From positions 1 through 42,741 of the forward strand of contig CALHCI010000174.1 in assembly GCA_937931165.1 (NCBI GenBank): a DNA stretch of 42,741 nt, in the 5' to 3' direction. The stretch's first letter is position 1; every line of letters starts with the position of its first letter. The notes under the pieces are model-generated. The model was not told the origin of the DNA and did no database searches. It was given only the letters and a program-made list of their open reading frames with translations. This DNA comes from an uncultured Granulosicoccaceae bacterium. GTDB lineage: Bacteria > Pseudomonadota > Gammaproteobacteria > Granulosicoccales > Granulosicoccaceae. The translations under genes and the position numbers were made by a program. Shown here in pieces: positions 25,012-33,003 of this stretch.

Positions 25012-25952
25012 CTGAAAGCACCGCAGCCGTGAATAGCGGGATGTTATCAAGATTGGGTAATTGGTTGCAGGCAAGATGGCAATCAATTATCACTGCTATC
25101 CCGTTATTTTGGTTGCTGCTGTTTTTTCTGGCGCCGTTTTTTATTGTGCTAAAAATCAGTGTTGCCGAATCTCTGATTGCAAGCCCGCCGTTTTCGAGTC
25201 TGTTTGAGTGGGGTGAGGGTCTACTGCCATCTGTATCCGTGACTGCAGAAAACTATTCCTACCTTTGGGAAGACGATCTGTACGTCCGCACGTACTTAAG
25301 CTCGCTTAAGATTGCCTCTATTAGTACTCTTTTATGTCTATTGGTGGGTTATCCAATTGCCTATGCAATTTCCAGAGCCGATGGTGCGATGCGTTATATT
25401 CTATTGTTTCTGGTGATCCTGCCGTTCTGGACGTCTTTTCTATTAAGGGTCTATGCATGGATGGGGCTGCTTGCAGATCAGGGGACATTTAACAACCTGT
25501 TGATGTGGCTGGGTGTTATCGAAAAACCTATTCGGCTGCTGTACACACAGTTTGCGGTTTACGTAGGTATTGTTTATTCGTACCTGCCATTCATGATTCT
25601 GCCGCTTTATGCAAACATGGAAAAACTGGATAATTCTATGCAGGAAGCAGCAGCTGATCTGGGCGCACGACCTGCAGCAGGGTTTTTTACCGTGACATTG
25701 CCACTGACAGCACCTGGTATTCTTGCAGGTTGTTTGCTGGTGTTTATCCCGGCAACTGGAGAGTTTGTCATTCCCGATCTTCTGGGAGGTGGGAATGTTC
25801 TGATGATTGGACGCGTGTTATATGGTGAATTTAATTCCAATCACGATTGGCCGGTTGCGTCGGCAGTTGCTATCGCATTACTTATCGTGCTTGTGTTGCC
25901 GATGATGCTTTACCATCGCGTACAGGCGAGAAATGCAGAGCAAAACACATGA
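25008..25952 (+). CDS. potH: Polyamine ABC importer permease PotH-like
   Basis: 314 residues, about six membrane helices with the PotB/PotH layout: an N-terminal helix followed by FFIVLKISVAES, a long periplasmic stretch ending in AENYSYLWED, and the coupling loop MQEAAADLGARPAAGFFTVTLP. GEFVIPDLLGGGNVLMIGRVLYGEF is a strong PotH marker. It has no Shine-Dalgarno of its own; ATG 25008 follows a TAA by one base at the end of the tandem units, so it probably depends on ribosomes that have just terminated. Its stop overlaps potI by four bases. Confidence 0.88.
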   Translation: MAESTAAVNSGMLSRLGNWLQARWQSIITAIPLFWLLLFFLAPFFIVLKISVAESLIASPPFSSLFEWGEGLLPSVSVTAENYSYLWEDDLYVRTYLSSLKIASISTLLCLLVGYPIAYAISRADGAMRYILLFLVILPFWTSFLLRVYAWMGLLADQGTFNNLLMWLGVIEKPIRLLYTQFAVYVGIVYSYLPFMILPLYANMEKLDNSMQEAAADLGARPAAGFFTVTLPLTAPGILAGCLLVFIPATGEFVIPDLLGGGNVLMIGRVLYGEFNSNHDWPVASAVAIALLIVLVLPMMLYHRVQARNAEQNT

Positions 25953-26767
25953 CCGGTAAGCGCTCACGATTTCTCCTGACAATGCTGTGCTTCGGCATGG
26001 CTTTTTTGTACATACCGATCATCCTGATGATGATCTACTCATTTAATTACTCGAAGCTTGTACCGGTATGGGGTGGTTTTTCCACTCGCTGGTACACCAC
26101 ACTGTTTCAAAGCGAGGAGGTGTGGGCGGCCACCTCACTCAGTTTGAAAATCGCTGTGATGAACGCCACCTTTGCAGTGATGCTCGGTACGCTTGCCGGA
26201 CTGGCGCTGGCAAGAATTCACCGGTTTCGCGGTCGCACTTTGTTTACCGGTATGATCTCGGCGCCGTTGGTTATGCCGGAAGTCATTACCGGATTGTCTT
26301 TGTTGTTATTATTTATCACGCTCAATCAAATGATCGGGTGGCCGGCATCTCGTGGCATTACCACCATCACCATTGCGCACATTACCTTTTCCATGGCCTA
26401 TGTGGCGATCATTATACAGTCGCGGCTGGCAGGCACAGGGCAGGATCTTGAAGAAGCGGCGCTTGATCTTGGTGCAAAGCCGTTCAGAGTACTGTGGGAC
26501 ATCACGTTGCCACAGTTGGCTCCTGGTATGGTGGCGGGTTGGTTGCTGTCATTTACCTTGTCGCTTGATGATCTGGTGATTGCGAGCTTTGTTACCGGCC
26601 CCGGTGCGACGACACTACCTATGTTGATCTATTCCCGTATACGACTCGGGTTGCGGCCAGACATAAACGCGCTGGCGACAATCATTATTCTGGTGGTCAC
26701 TATTGGTGTTTTGCTTGCCGGCTGGATAATGTTAAGGCAGCAGAAACAGTTAGCAAATCGACAGTAA
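25949..26767 (+). CDS. potI: Polyamine ABC importer permease PotI-like
   Basis: 272 residues, six membrane helices, PotC/PotI type: FLYIPIILMMIYSFNYSK near the start, SAPLVMPEVITGLSLLLLF in the middle, coupling loop LEEAALDLGAKPFRVLWDITLPQLAPG, and LSLDDLVIASFVTGPGATTLPM toward the end. ATG 25949 forms an ATGA overlap with potH, which decides the start over the upstream alternative at 25847. Last gene of the importer; no terminator hairpin with a T run is visible right after it. Confidence 0.88.
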   Translation: MTGKRSRFLLTMLCFGMAFLYIPIILMMIYSFNYSKLVPVWGGFSTRWYTTLFQSEEVWAATSLSLKIAVMNATFAVMLGTLAGLALARIHRFRGRTLFTGMISAPLVMPEVITGLSLLLLFITLNQMIGWPASRGITTITIAHITFSMAYVAIIIQSRLAGTGQDLEEAALDLGAKPFRVLWDITLPQLAPGMVAGWLLSFTLSLDDLVIASFVTGPGATTLPMLIYSRIRLGLRPDINALATIIILVVTIGVLLAGWIMLRQQKQLANRQ

Positions 26768-26787
26768 GGACAGCCACTGGTGTGTGA

Positions 26788-26937
26788 TTAGAGCCTGAAT
26801 GAATGCCACAGAGTGGTCAGGTAACTCAACAGAGCGTGCAGGTCTTCGTTGAAGACACGTGCCAGCAACATAAGCACGACGATGGCGAGGCACCAGTACA
26901 GTAATTGATGTGTAGAATCTGAAGATAGTTTAATCAT
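26788..26937 (-). CDS. Small single-pass membrane protein, hypothetical (49 residues)
   Basis: ATG at 26937, TAA at 26788-26790 on the minus strand. After a polar start (MIKLSSDSTHQ) comes one hydrophobic segment, about residues 12-29 (LLYWCLAIVVLMLLARVF), then an amphipathic tail with two Trp/Tyr. I know no family for it. A 7-bp hairpin (26940-26960) lies just upstream and no good ribosome site is seen. It ends 21 bases from the potI stop, convergent with it. Evidence for a real gene: clean start and stop, a well-formed membrane helix, and filling an otherwise empty gap. Chance reading frames of this length are common, so confidence is limited. Confidence 0.4.
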   Translation of the reverse strand: MIKLSSDSTHQLLYWCLAIVVLMLLARVFNEDLHALLSYLTTLWHSFRL

Positions 26938-27195
26938 AATATGCCGTTCTTGCCGGCATAGAGTACTTAATCTGGTCGATCTAATTGTGCAGATAATATG
27001 AAGATTTGCACATTTTGAGCTTTAACTACGCGGAGTTTATCGTCCGTTTAATCTGGGAGTTGCTTTAATTTCTATTCATCATTTATGTGCTGCTAACGGT
27101 ACTTAAGACGGATTGCCGGTGTTATCAAAGCGGGGACATATTCTGTAATCCTGTATGGAGAATATAACCCTGCAGACAAATTTCGAGGACGGCCA
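26938..27195. other. Intergenic region before the acetyltransferase gene
   Basis: AT-rich, no gene seen. It holds the hairpin TATGCCG/CGGCATA (26940-26946, 26954-26960) next to the small membrane protein start and a TGTGCA/TGCACA inverted pair with 15-base spacing (26986-26991, 27007-27012), possibly an operator. A GAGGA at 27184-27188 serves the next gene. Confidence 0.4.
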
Positions 27196-27731
27196 GTGAC
27201 TACATGCGACCCTGAAATAAGCACCGACAGACTACTGCTAAGCGCGTTAGAAAACTCTGATGCTGCCAAAATACAGCGGCTGGCCGGCGATGAGGCTATT
27301 GCAGATATGACGGATAACATACCGCACCCGTATGAAGATGGAATGGCAGAAACATGGATTGACAAACCCGCGATCAATGGTCGAAAGGGCTGGTCGCGAC
27401 TTTTGCGATTCGCTTAAAAGGGTCTAATGAGTTGATAGGATGCTGTGGACTCGCAATCGTACCAAAGCATCGTCGAGCGACGCTGGGTTACTGGATAGGC
27501 CGGGACTATTGGGGAAACGGATTTTGTACAGAAGCCGCCACTGAGGTTGTGGCATTCGGTTTTACGGAACTCGGGTTGCATCGAATAGCTGAGATGCATT
27601 TATGTATTAACCCGGCGTCAGGCGCGGTGATGCGTAATCCTGGTATGAAGCGCGAAGCGATTTTGCGGAATTACGTATTGAAGAATAATAAATTTGAAGA
27701 TATGGCGCTTTACGCTATTTTTACTGACTAG
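27196..27731 (+). pseudogene. GNAT acetyltransferase (RimJ/RimL-like) interrupted by a -1 frame change
   Basis: Two frames together make one complete GNAT protein of about 178 residues. Frame 1 starts at GTG 27196 (GAGGA upstream) and gives STDRLLLSALENSDA, the usual opening, ending at TAA 27415-27417. The -1 frame, entered at 27390, continues LVATFAIRLKGSNELIGCCGL and then the acetyl-CoA loop region YWIGRDYWGNGFCTEA and NPASGAVMRNPGMKREA, with a normal C-terminus at 27731. Family members acetylate protein N-termini, amino acids or small amines. The change falls at A-AAG-GGC (27384-27390), correctly phased for -1 slippage, so it may be a programmed shift, a recent mutation or a sequencing error. 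The rest of the gene shows no decay. Confidence 0.7.
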
Positions 27732-27764
27732 TCTCAATTGTACTGTCGTCGGGCGGAATCCTGC

Positions 27765-28931
27765 TCACGTGGTTTTGTGGCTGATTTTCATTGTCGTATT
27801 GAGTGTGGAGAGTGTTCCATGCTCTGGCAGATCTTTGAGTTTTGCAACCGGGAAATGCTGTTGTATCTTTTGATGAAAATGTTTCACGCCAAGTTCGGTG
27901 CTGGATAACGTCGGTTCAGGAAACACACTCGACTGCATACCATGTTGCAAATCGGCGACAAAGCTCTCGTCCTCCTGTTCAGTAATACCGTTGATACGCA
28001 GGTTTAAATATCTACAGGCTTTAATTTCCCGACTCGCATCGGGTAAACCATAGGCGCGTCCGAGATAGCGAGTCTTGTCTACTGATACCGGTATAGTCAT
28101 GTAGTATTCGATCATATCCGGGTATAGCGCCAGCACGGCGTTTGGAAACAGTCCGATATACCACCAGCTCTTCTGCCGATGTGCCGGCAGATGGCCCACC
28201 GATGGTAGTAGTTTCCGGTAATTTCGGACGCTCCACAGCTGTGCTGGTTTGTCGTTAATTTCTGCATCAGAGATGGGGATGCCATGCTCGATTCTATCCT
28301 GATAACTCTTGCCATATAGTTGTTGCAGAGATGGATGACCCACTGGTACGTGGTAGCCTTCGTTATCTATATCGTGAATGACTTTCCAGTTGTAAGGCTT
28401 AACCTGATCGTACTTGTCGATCACCGGTTGCATCTCTGAAATTCTATAAGGTGCAACCTCATCGTTTACGCTGCGCAATTGCTCGGCAAGAGGGGTGGCT
28501 GCATTATCGAAGTTGATAAAGACCAGGCCGTGCCACTGTTCGACTTTGACAGGTCGCAGGCTGTAATCGTCTTTGTTTAGCGACTCGAAGGTGTCTGGCA
28601 ACGGCAGGCTGGCGAGTTTGCCGTCCAGCGTATAAGACCATCCATGAAACGGGCAGTTTATCCTGTGCCTGCATTGACCGCTGTCAGTCAACAGACGCGC
28701 CCCCCGGTGTCTGCAAACGTTGTGAAATCCGTTAATCTTGCCATGGTTATCAGTAACCACTATCGCGCGCTCCCCTAACGCGTCAAATGTGATGAAATCA
28801 CCTGGCTTGCGCAGTGCACTGATGTGCCCTGCAAGCATCCAGTGCTTCTTAAACAGGCCGGACTCCAGTTCAAAAAACTCATCGGACAGATAGGTCCAGG
28901 GGGCCAGTGTATCCCGGGTAGTGTTGGTCAC
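27765..28931 (-). CDS. Rieske ring-hydroxylating oxygenase alpha subunit of the quaternary-amine demethylase type
   Basis: 388 residues. The Rieske [2Fe-2S] site is complete: C73-R-H75 and C93-P-F-H96. The catalytic domain has NEGYHVPVGH, with Glu191, His194 and His199, and an acidic pair EDES at 320-323 for the third iron ligand. A Glu rather than Asp in front of the histidines is typical of carnitine oxygenase CntA/YeaW and glycine betaine or stachydrine demethylases, so N-demethylation or C-N cleavage of a trimethylammonium compound is likelier than aromatic hydroxylation. GTG 28931 is used; there is no nearby ATG. No ferredoxin reductase partner is encoded in the window. Divergent from the amine oxidase gene, sharing a 134-bp spacer. 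Confidence 0.8.
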   Translation of the reverse strand: MTNTTRDTLAPWTYLSDEFFELESGLFKKHWMLAGHISALRKPGDFITFDALGERAIVVTDNHGKINGFHNVCRHRGARLLTDSGQCRHRINCPFHGWSYTLDGKLASLPLPDTFESLNKDDYSLRPVKVEQWHGLVFINFDNAATPLAEQLRSVNDEVAPYRISEMQPVIDKYDQVKPYNWKVIHDIDNEGYHVPVGHPSLQQLYGKSYQDRIEHGIPISDAEINDKPAQLWSVRNYRKLLPSVGHLPAHRQKSWWYIGLFPNAVLALYPDMIEYYMTIPVSVDKTRYLGRAYGLPDASREIKACRYLNLRINGITEQEDESFVADLQHGMQSSVFPEPTLSSTELGVKHFHQKIQQHFPVAKLKDLPEHGTLSTLNTTMKISHKTT

Positions 28932-29065
28932 AGATTTGTCCGATTACTTTGTTGGCTCGCGTTAAACGATATCAGAATATTCCACTGCTCGGCACATGGG
29001 ATTACCGGTTTCGAGCAAACAGCTTTTCAGGGTACACTGCAGGCTAACGGTAATGCGTAAGTACT

Positions 29066-30307
29066 ATGAACTCTGAATTCGACTTACTAATCGTCGGTGC
29101 GGGCGCTGGCGGAATCGGTGCCGCCCATGCAGCACAAAAAGAGGGCATCAGTTATTGTGTGCTGGAAGCGTCTCATCGCGTGGGCGGGCGAGGACTGACA
29201 GAGGCTTTGGCACCGGGCATTCCATGGGATCTTGGTTGTCACTGGTTACACAGTGGCAGTATCAATCCGCTGGCTGCCATTGCCGATCAACACGGCATTC
29301 ACTACGAAAAGTCAGACTCGTCTCGTGCTTTTTACATGAAAGGGTCGCGGTTGCCAGAGGCACAGCAGCAAAGCTTCAGCAATTACATGGCAGATCAGTG
29401 GCAAATCGTGCAGCAAAGTGCTGCCAGTGGTGAAGATCGGGCGTTGGCTGAATTGATCAACTATGACAGTCCATGGGCACCATATTATTGCTATTGGCAA
29501 TCACTGATGACTTCCGATGATGTGGATCAGTTTTCTGCACTGGATCTTGTTAACTACCAAGACACCGATGAAAACTGGCCAATACGTGAAGGTTATGGTG
29601 AGTTACTGACACGCCATGCGAAAGGCCTGACCATTGAACTTAACACCAGAGCAGAAAAAATTGACTGGAGTGGTAACAGCGTTCGTGTAACGACGAATCG
29701 TGGTACATTGCAATCGAAACGCGTGGTCGTCACTGTGTCAACTGGTGTGCTTGGCGCGCGTGATATTGAGTTTACCCCTGAACTGCCTTTACCCACTCAG
29801 GAAGCGATTACCGCTCTGCCACTTGGGTGCTACAACAATTTTGCAATGCTCTATGATGAGCCTTGGCCGTTTGACAGCGATACCCCCGGGCGTATTGACT
29901 ATAGCAATGGTGACGATGTTAACTTTGCATTCAAACTGAAGTGTTCCGGATGGCCTTACATCTATTGCGCAGTTGCAGGTCGGCAGGCCCGGTGGCTGGA
30001 GCGTCAGCCGATTGCTGAATCCGAACACCTGATGATGAGCGCATTGGTCGATATCTTCGGTACTGATTTCAAGAAGAAAATAGTCCGGTTTAAAGCCAGT
30101 GCATGGGGGGATGATCCACTTGTGAAAGGCGCGTACTCAGCCAGTCGTCCGGGTCAAAGCCATCAGCGGTCTATACTTGCACAACCGATCGCCGAAAAAC
30201 TCTGTCTGGCTGGTGAAGCCGCGTCTGAACAAGCATTTTGCACTGCACACGGTGCATGGCAAAGTGGACGGGACGCTGTAAGTAAACTGCTAAATCCCGT
30301 TAGCTGA
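29066..30307 (+). CDS. FAD-dependent amine oxidase (monoamine/polyamine oxidase family)
   Basis: 413 residues, without signal peptide. FAD-binding motif GAGAGG at 11-16, Glu34 for the ribose, then VGGRG at 39-43 (the GG-doublet of amine oxidases) and DLGCHWLHS. The C-terminal LAGEAASEQAFCTAHGAWQSG is the second FAD-contact region, matching the usual AGE-x-HGA-x-SG pattern. It should oxidise a primary or secondary amine to imine with release of peroxide; polyamines are likely given potFGHI 3 kb away. A segment of this branch is shorter than in mammalian MAO and lacks a membrane anchor. It heads a same-strand trio with the P460-like and TMADH-like genes (78 and 54 base gaps). Confidence 0.8.
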   Translation: MNSEFDLLIVGAGAGGIGAAHAAQKEGISYCVLEASHRVGGRGLTEALAPGIPWDLGCHWLHSGSINPLAAIADQHGIHYEKSDSSRAFYMKGSRLPEAQQQSFSNYMADQWQIVQQSAASGEDRALAELINYDSPWAPYYCYWQSLMTSDDVDQFSALDLVNYQDTDENWPIREGYGELLTRHAKGLTIELNTRAEKIDWSGNSVRVTTNRGTLQSKRVVVTVSTGVLGARDIEFTPELPLPTQEAITALPLGCYNNFAMLYDEPWPFDSDTPGRIDYSNGDDVNFAFKLKCSGWPYIYCAVAGRQARWLERQPIAESEHLMMSALVDIFGTDFKKKIVRFKASAWGDDPLVKGAYSASRPGQSHQRSILAQPIAEKLCLAGEAASEQAFCTAHGAWQSGRDAVSKLLNPVS

Positions 30308-30385
30308 TTTCCCCTGTGGTCTTTTGACAACCCGCCCAACGGCAGGCACCATCAACGCTCCAGGGTAAATCACTGAGAGTAGATC

Positions 30386-30880
30386 ATGACGGTTATCAAT
30401 AAATCATCCGGTGTTCTATCCGGCATTATGGCAGCGTTGGTATTGACTGGCAGTGTGTCTATTGCGAGTGATACCCCGCCTGCCAATGGCGATGAGTTAT
30501 TTGATTGGCTAAAAGCGGGCAACTACAAGTCATGGGTACATGAATCTAAACAACATCCATCAGCCGGGCCTCATCCGCAAGCCGTCATTGCCTACCTGAA
30601 TTCAATACTCGACGAATCGATGGCATCGGGCGCTGACAATCACCCGCAGGGTGCAGCAGCCGTTAAAGAGCTTTTTGATGGCAGTGGAAATCTAAGTGGC
30701 TGGGCGGTGTCTATAAAAACCGATGCGGACAGCGCAGCCGGGCAGGGCTGGTACTGGTATGAAATGCTCGGCACAACCGTTGATTCACGGGTGGTCGCTG
30801 ATGGTAATGGTGTACCTTTGTGCTTCGGATGTCATACGCCCGGTAACGACTTTGTACTTATTCCGTATCCATTAAAGTAG
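30386..30880 (+). CDS. Secreted cytochrome P460-family c-type heme protein
   Basis: 164 residues with a signal peptide (hydrophobic core about 8-25, ASA-type cleavage near 27), so periplasmic. One c-type heme site, C146-F-G-C149-H150, lies near the C-terminus, followed by DFVLIPYPLK, the same arrangement as cytochrome P460 (CxxCH-x-DFVF). VKELF at 93-97 aligns with the lysine that cross-links to heme in Nitrosomonas P460, here Lys94. A WYWYE stretch is also typical. P460 oxidises hydroxylamine; relatives (cytochrome c'-beta) bind NO. Placing it between an amine oxidase and an amine dehydrogenase gene is unusual. Family assignment is from remembered motifs and moderately firm; the function is inferred. 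Confidence 0.6.
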   Translation: MTVINKSSGVLSGIMAALVLTGSVSIASDTPPANGDELFDWLKAGNYKSWVHESKQHPSAGPHPQAVIAYLNSILDESMASGADNHPQGAAAVKELFDGSGNLSGWAVSIKTDADSAAGQGWYWYEMLGTTVDSRVVADGNGVPLCFGCHTPGNDFVLIPYPLK

Positions 30881-30934
30881 TGATTGCGTTTCAAACTCAC
30901 CTGATCTGGCCATCATAAAAACAAGAGCGTTTGA

Positions 30935-32983
30935 ATGCGTGATCCGCGTTACGATGTACTGTTCGAACCGGTACGTATAGGACCGGTAACCGCAAAAAAC
31001 CGCTTCTATCAGGTGCCTCACTGCACGGGCACCGGCTGGCAGCGACCCCGAATGCTTGCAGACCTTCGTGAAACCAAAGCCGAAGGTGGCTGGGGTGTTG
31101 TTTGCACTGAATGGTGCTCGGTACATCCTTCATCGGATGATTTACCGTATCCGAATGCCTCTCTGTGGGATCAGGGCGATATTCGCGCCCACGCGCTCAT
31201 GACAGAAAAAGTGCATCAGTACGGTGCGCTTGCGGGGGTAGAGCTTTGGCTGGGCGGGTCAAGATCTCAAAATCTGTTTACCCGTGAAGAAGGTATGGAT
31301 GTCACGAGTCTGCCTAATGCAGCAGGATACCCCGGTCAGAGCCGTGCGATGGATAAATCAGATATCAGGCAGGTGCGTGCATGGCACAGGGCTGCAGCGT
31401 TGCGAGCTAAAGAGGCCGGGTTCGATATTGTTTATGTCTACGCTACGCATGGTTACTTGTTGTCGCATTTCCTGTCTCCAGTAACTAACACCCGTAATGA
31501 TGAGTATGGTGGCAGTCTTGAAAACCGCGTGCGTCTGATCAGAGAACTGATTGAAGAAACGAAAGACGCCGTGGGTGACAAATGCGCTGTTGCCGTTCGC
31601 TTTTCCGCAGATCAGACAGCAGCAATCGACGGCGAGCCGGGCACTTCTGAACAGACCGATATGATATCGCTGTTGGCAGAGCTTCCTGACTTGTGGGATA
31701 TCAATATCAGTGACTACTCACTGGAGATGGGGTCGTCGCGATTTGTTAAAGAAGGTGCGCTTGAAAAGTATATGTCTCACATCAAGCAGATCACCAGCAA
31801 GCCCGTCGTCACTGTTGGCAGATTTACTTCACCTGACACCATGGTTTCACAAGTGCGTCGTGGCATTTGTGACTTCATCGGTGCCGCCAGACCATCGATT
31901 GCCGATCCGTTTTTACCGTCAAAGATTGAACACGGGAATATCGAAGATATTCGTGAGTGCATCGGGTGCAACATCTGTTACACCGGTGACGGACTTGGTG
32001 TGCCACTACACTGCACGCAGAACCCGACTTTCAGTGAGGGCTGGCGACGCGGCTGGCATCCTGAGCGCATAAAAAAATGTCAATCGAACGCTACAGTATT
32101 GGTGATCGGAGCGGGGCCAGCGGGCCTTGAAGCAACACGCGCCCTTGGCCAAAGAGGCTATCAGGTATTGCTGGCGGAGAAGTCCAGAACGCTGGGTGGC
32201 AGAGTCACCAGAGAGGCGAGCTTACCAGGGTTATCGGAATGGATACGTGTTCGTGATTATCGCGTGCGACAAATAAATCAGATGAACAATGTTCGAGTAT
32301 TTCCGGAAAGCGAAATGACCGCAGAAGATGCGATTGCAACGGACGCAGACCATATCGTGGTAGCCACTGGCGCCAATTGGAGAGATGATGGCTTTGGGCG
32401 GTTTAATGTACAGATAGCCGGGGTATTTGGGCCACCGGAGTCAGTATTCACCCCGGACGATATCTTTGACGGTCGGCATCCGGAGGGTGAGGTTGCGATA
32501 TTCGATGATGATCACTACACCATCGGTGGTGCGCTTGCCGAGTTAATGGTATTAGCAGGTGTTAAGGTGACGCTAATAACCCCGGCTACCGAAGTATCCT
32601 GTTGGACATCATACACGGCAGATCAGCACAGAATACAAAGCAGGTTGATGCAACTGGGTGTAAGTATAATCACCGGGCACGGCGTAACGTCGTTTGACGG
32701 TCGTGTGGTAACGATGGACTGCATTTATACACAGCAGCAACGCAGTCTGTCTTGTCGTAATCTGCTAACCGTGACCTGCAGAACTCCGCAAGACGCTTTG
32801 TACCGTACGCTTCAACAAACTGTTGGACCTGATGGCCCGGGCGTGAGCAAAATAGGCGACTGTGATGCGCCGTCGATTATCGCATCCGCGGTATTCGCCG
32901 GTCACCGCTATGCCAGGGAGCTTGAAGAAAATACTGATAAAGACAACCCGATGCGGTACGACCGGGTGTTTTTCGACACGTAA
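30935..32983 (+). CDS. Trimethylamine dehydrogenase-like FMN/[4Fe-4S]/ADP flavoprotein with altered substrate pocket
   Basis: 682 residues, cytoplasmic. It aligns gaplessly with trimethylamine dehydrogenase (TMADH) over the first 260 residues: FYQVPHC with Cys30, the covalent FMN attachment site; Tyr169 and His172 of the catalytic set. The cluster cysteines are Cys342, Cys345, Cys348 and Cys360. A Rossmann ADP-binding domain starts at about 388 (VIGAGPAG). The trimethylammonium-binding bowl is not kept: Tyr60 is Trp, Trp264 is Glu followed by a three-residue gap, and the Trp355 position is Asp352 or a gap. The substrate is therefore some other amine, perhaps primary as in histamine dehydrogenase. 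Electrons normally pass to ETF; no ETF genes are here. Confidence 0.82.
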   Translation: MRDPRYDVLFEPVRIGPVTAKNRFYQVPHCTGTGWQRPRMLADLRETKAEGGWGVVCTEWCSVHPSSDDLPYPNASLWDQGDIRAHALMTEKVHQYGALAGVELWLGGSRSQNLFTREEGMDVTSLPNAAGYPGQSRAMDKSDIRQVRAWHRAAALRAKEAGFDIVYVYATHGYLLSHFLSPVTNTRNDEYGGSLENRVRLIRELIEETKDAVGDKCAVAVRFSADQTAAIDGEPGTSEQTDMISLLAELPDLWDINISDYSLEMGSSRFVKEGALEKYMSHIKQITSKPVVTVGRFTSPDTMVSQVRRGICDFIGAARPSIADPFLPSKIEHGNIEDIRECIGCNICYTGDGLGVPLHCTQNPTFSEGWRRGWHPERIKKCQSNATVLVIGAGPAGLEATRALGQRGYQVLLAEKSRTLGGRVTREASLPGLSEWIRVRDYRVRQINQMNNVRVFPESEMTAEDAIATDADHIVVATGANWRDDGFGRFNVQIAGVFGPPESVFTPDDIFDGRHPEGEVAIFDDDHYTIGGALAELMVLAGVKVTLITPATEVSCWTSYTADQHRIQSRLMQLGVSIITGHGVTSFDGRVVTMDCIYTQQQRSLSCRNLLTVTCRTPQDALYRTLQQTVGPDGPGVSKIGDCDAPSIIASAVFAGHRYARELEENTDKDNPMRYDRVFFDT

Positions 32984-33003
32984 CTCAGGTTTTTTTTGCT
33001 GTG

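Noticed and set aside
32984..33003. Run of eight Ts between the TMADH-like and SpeB-like genes as a terminator
   Set aside because: Only a four-base-pair stem (GTGT/ACAC) can be drawn before it; too weak to call a terminator.
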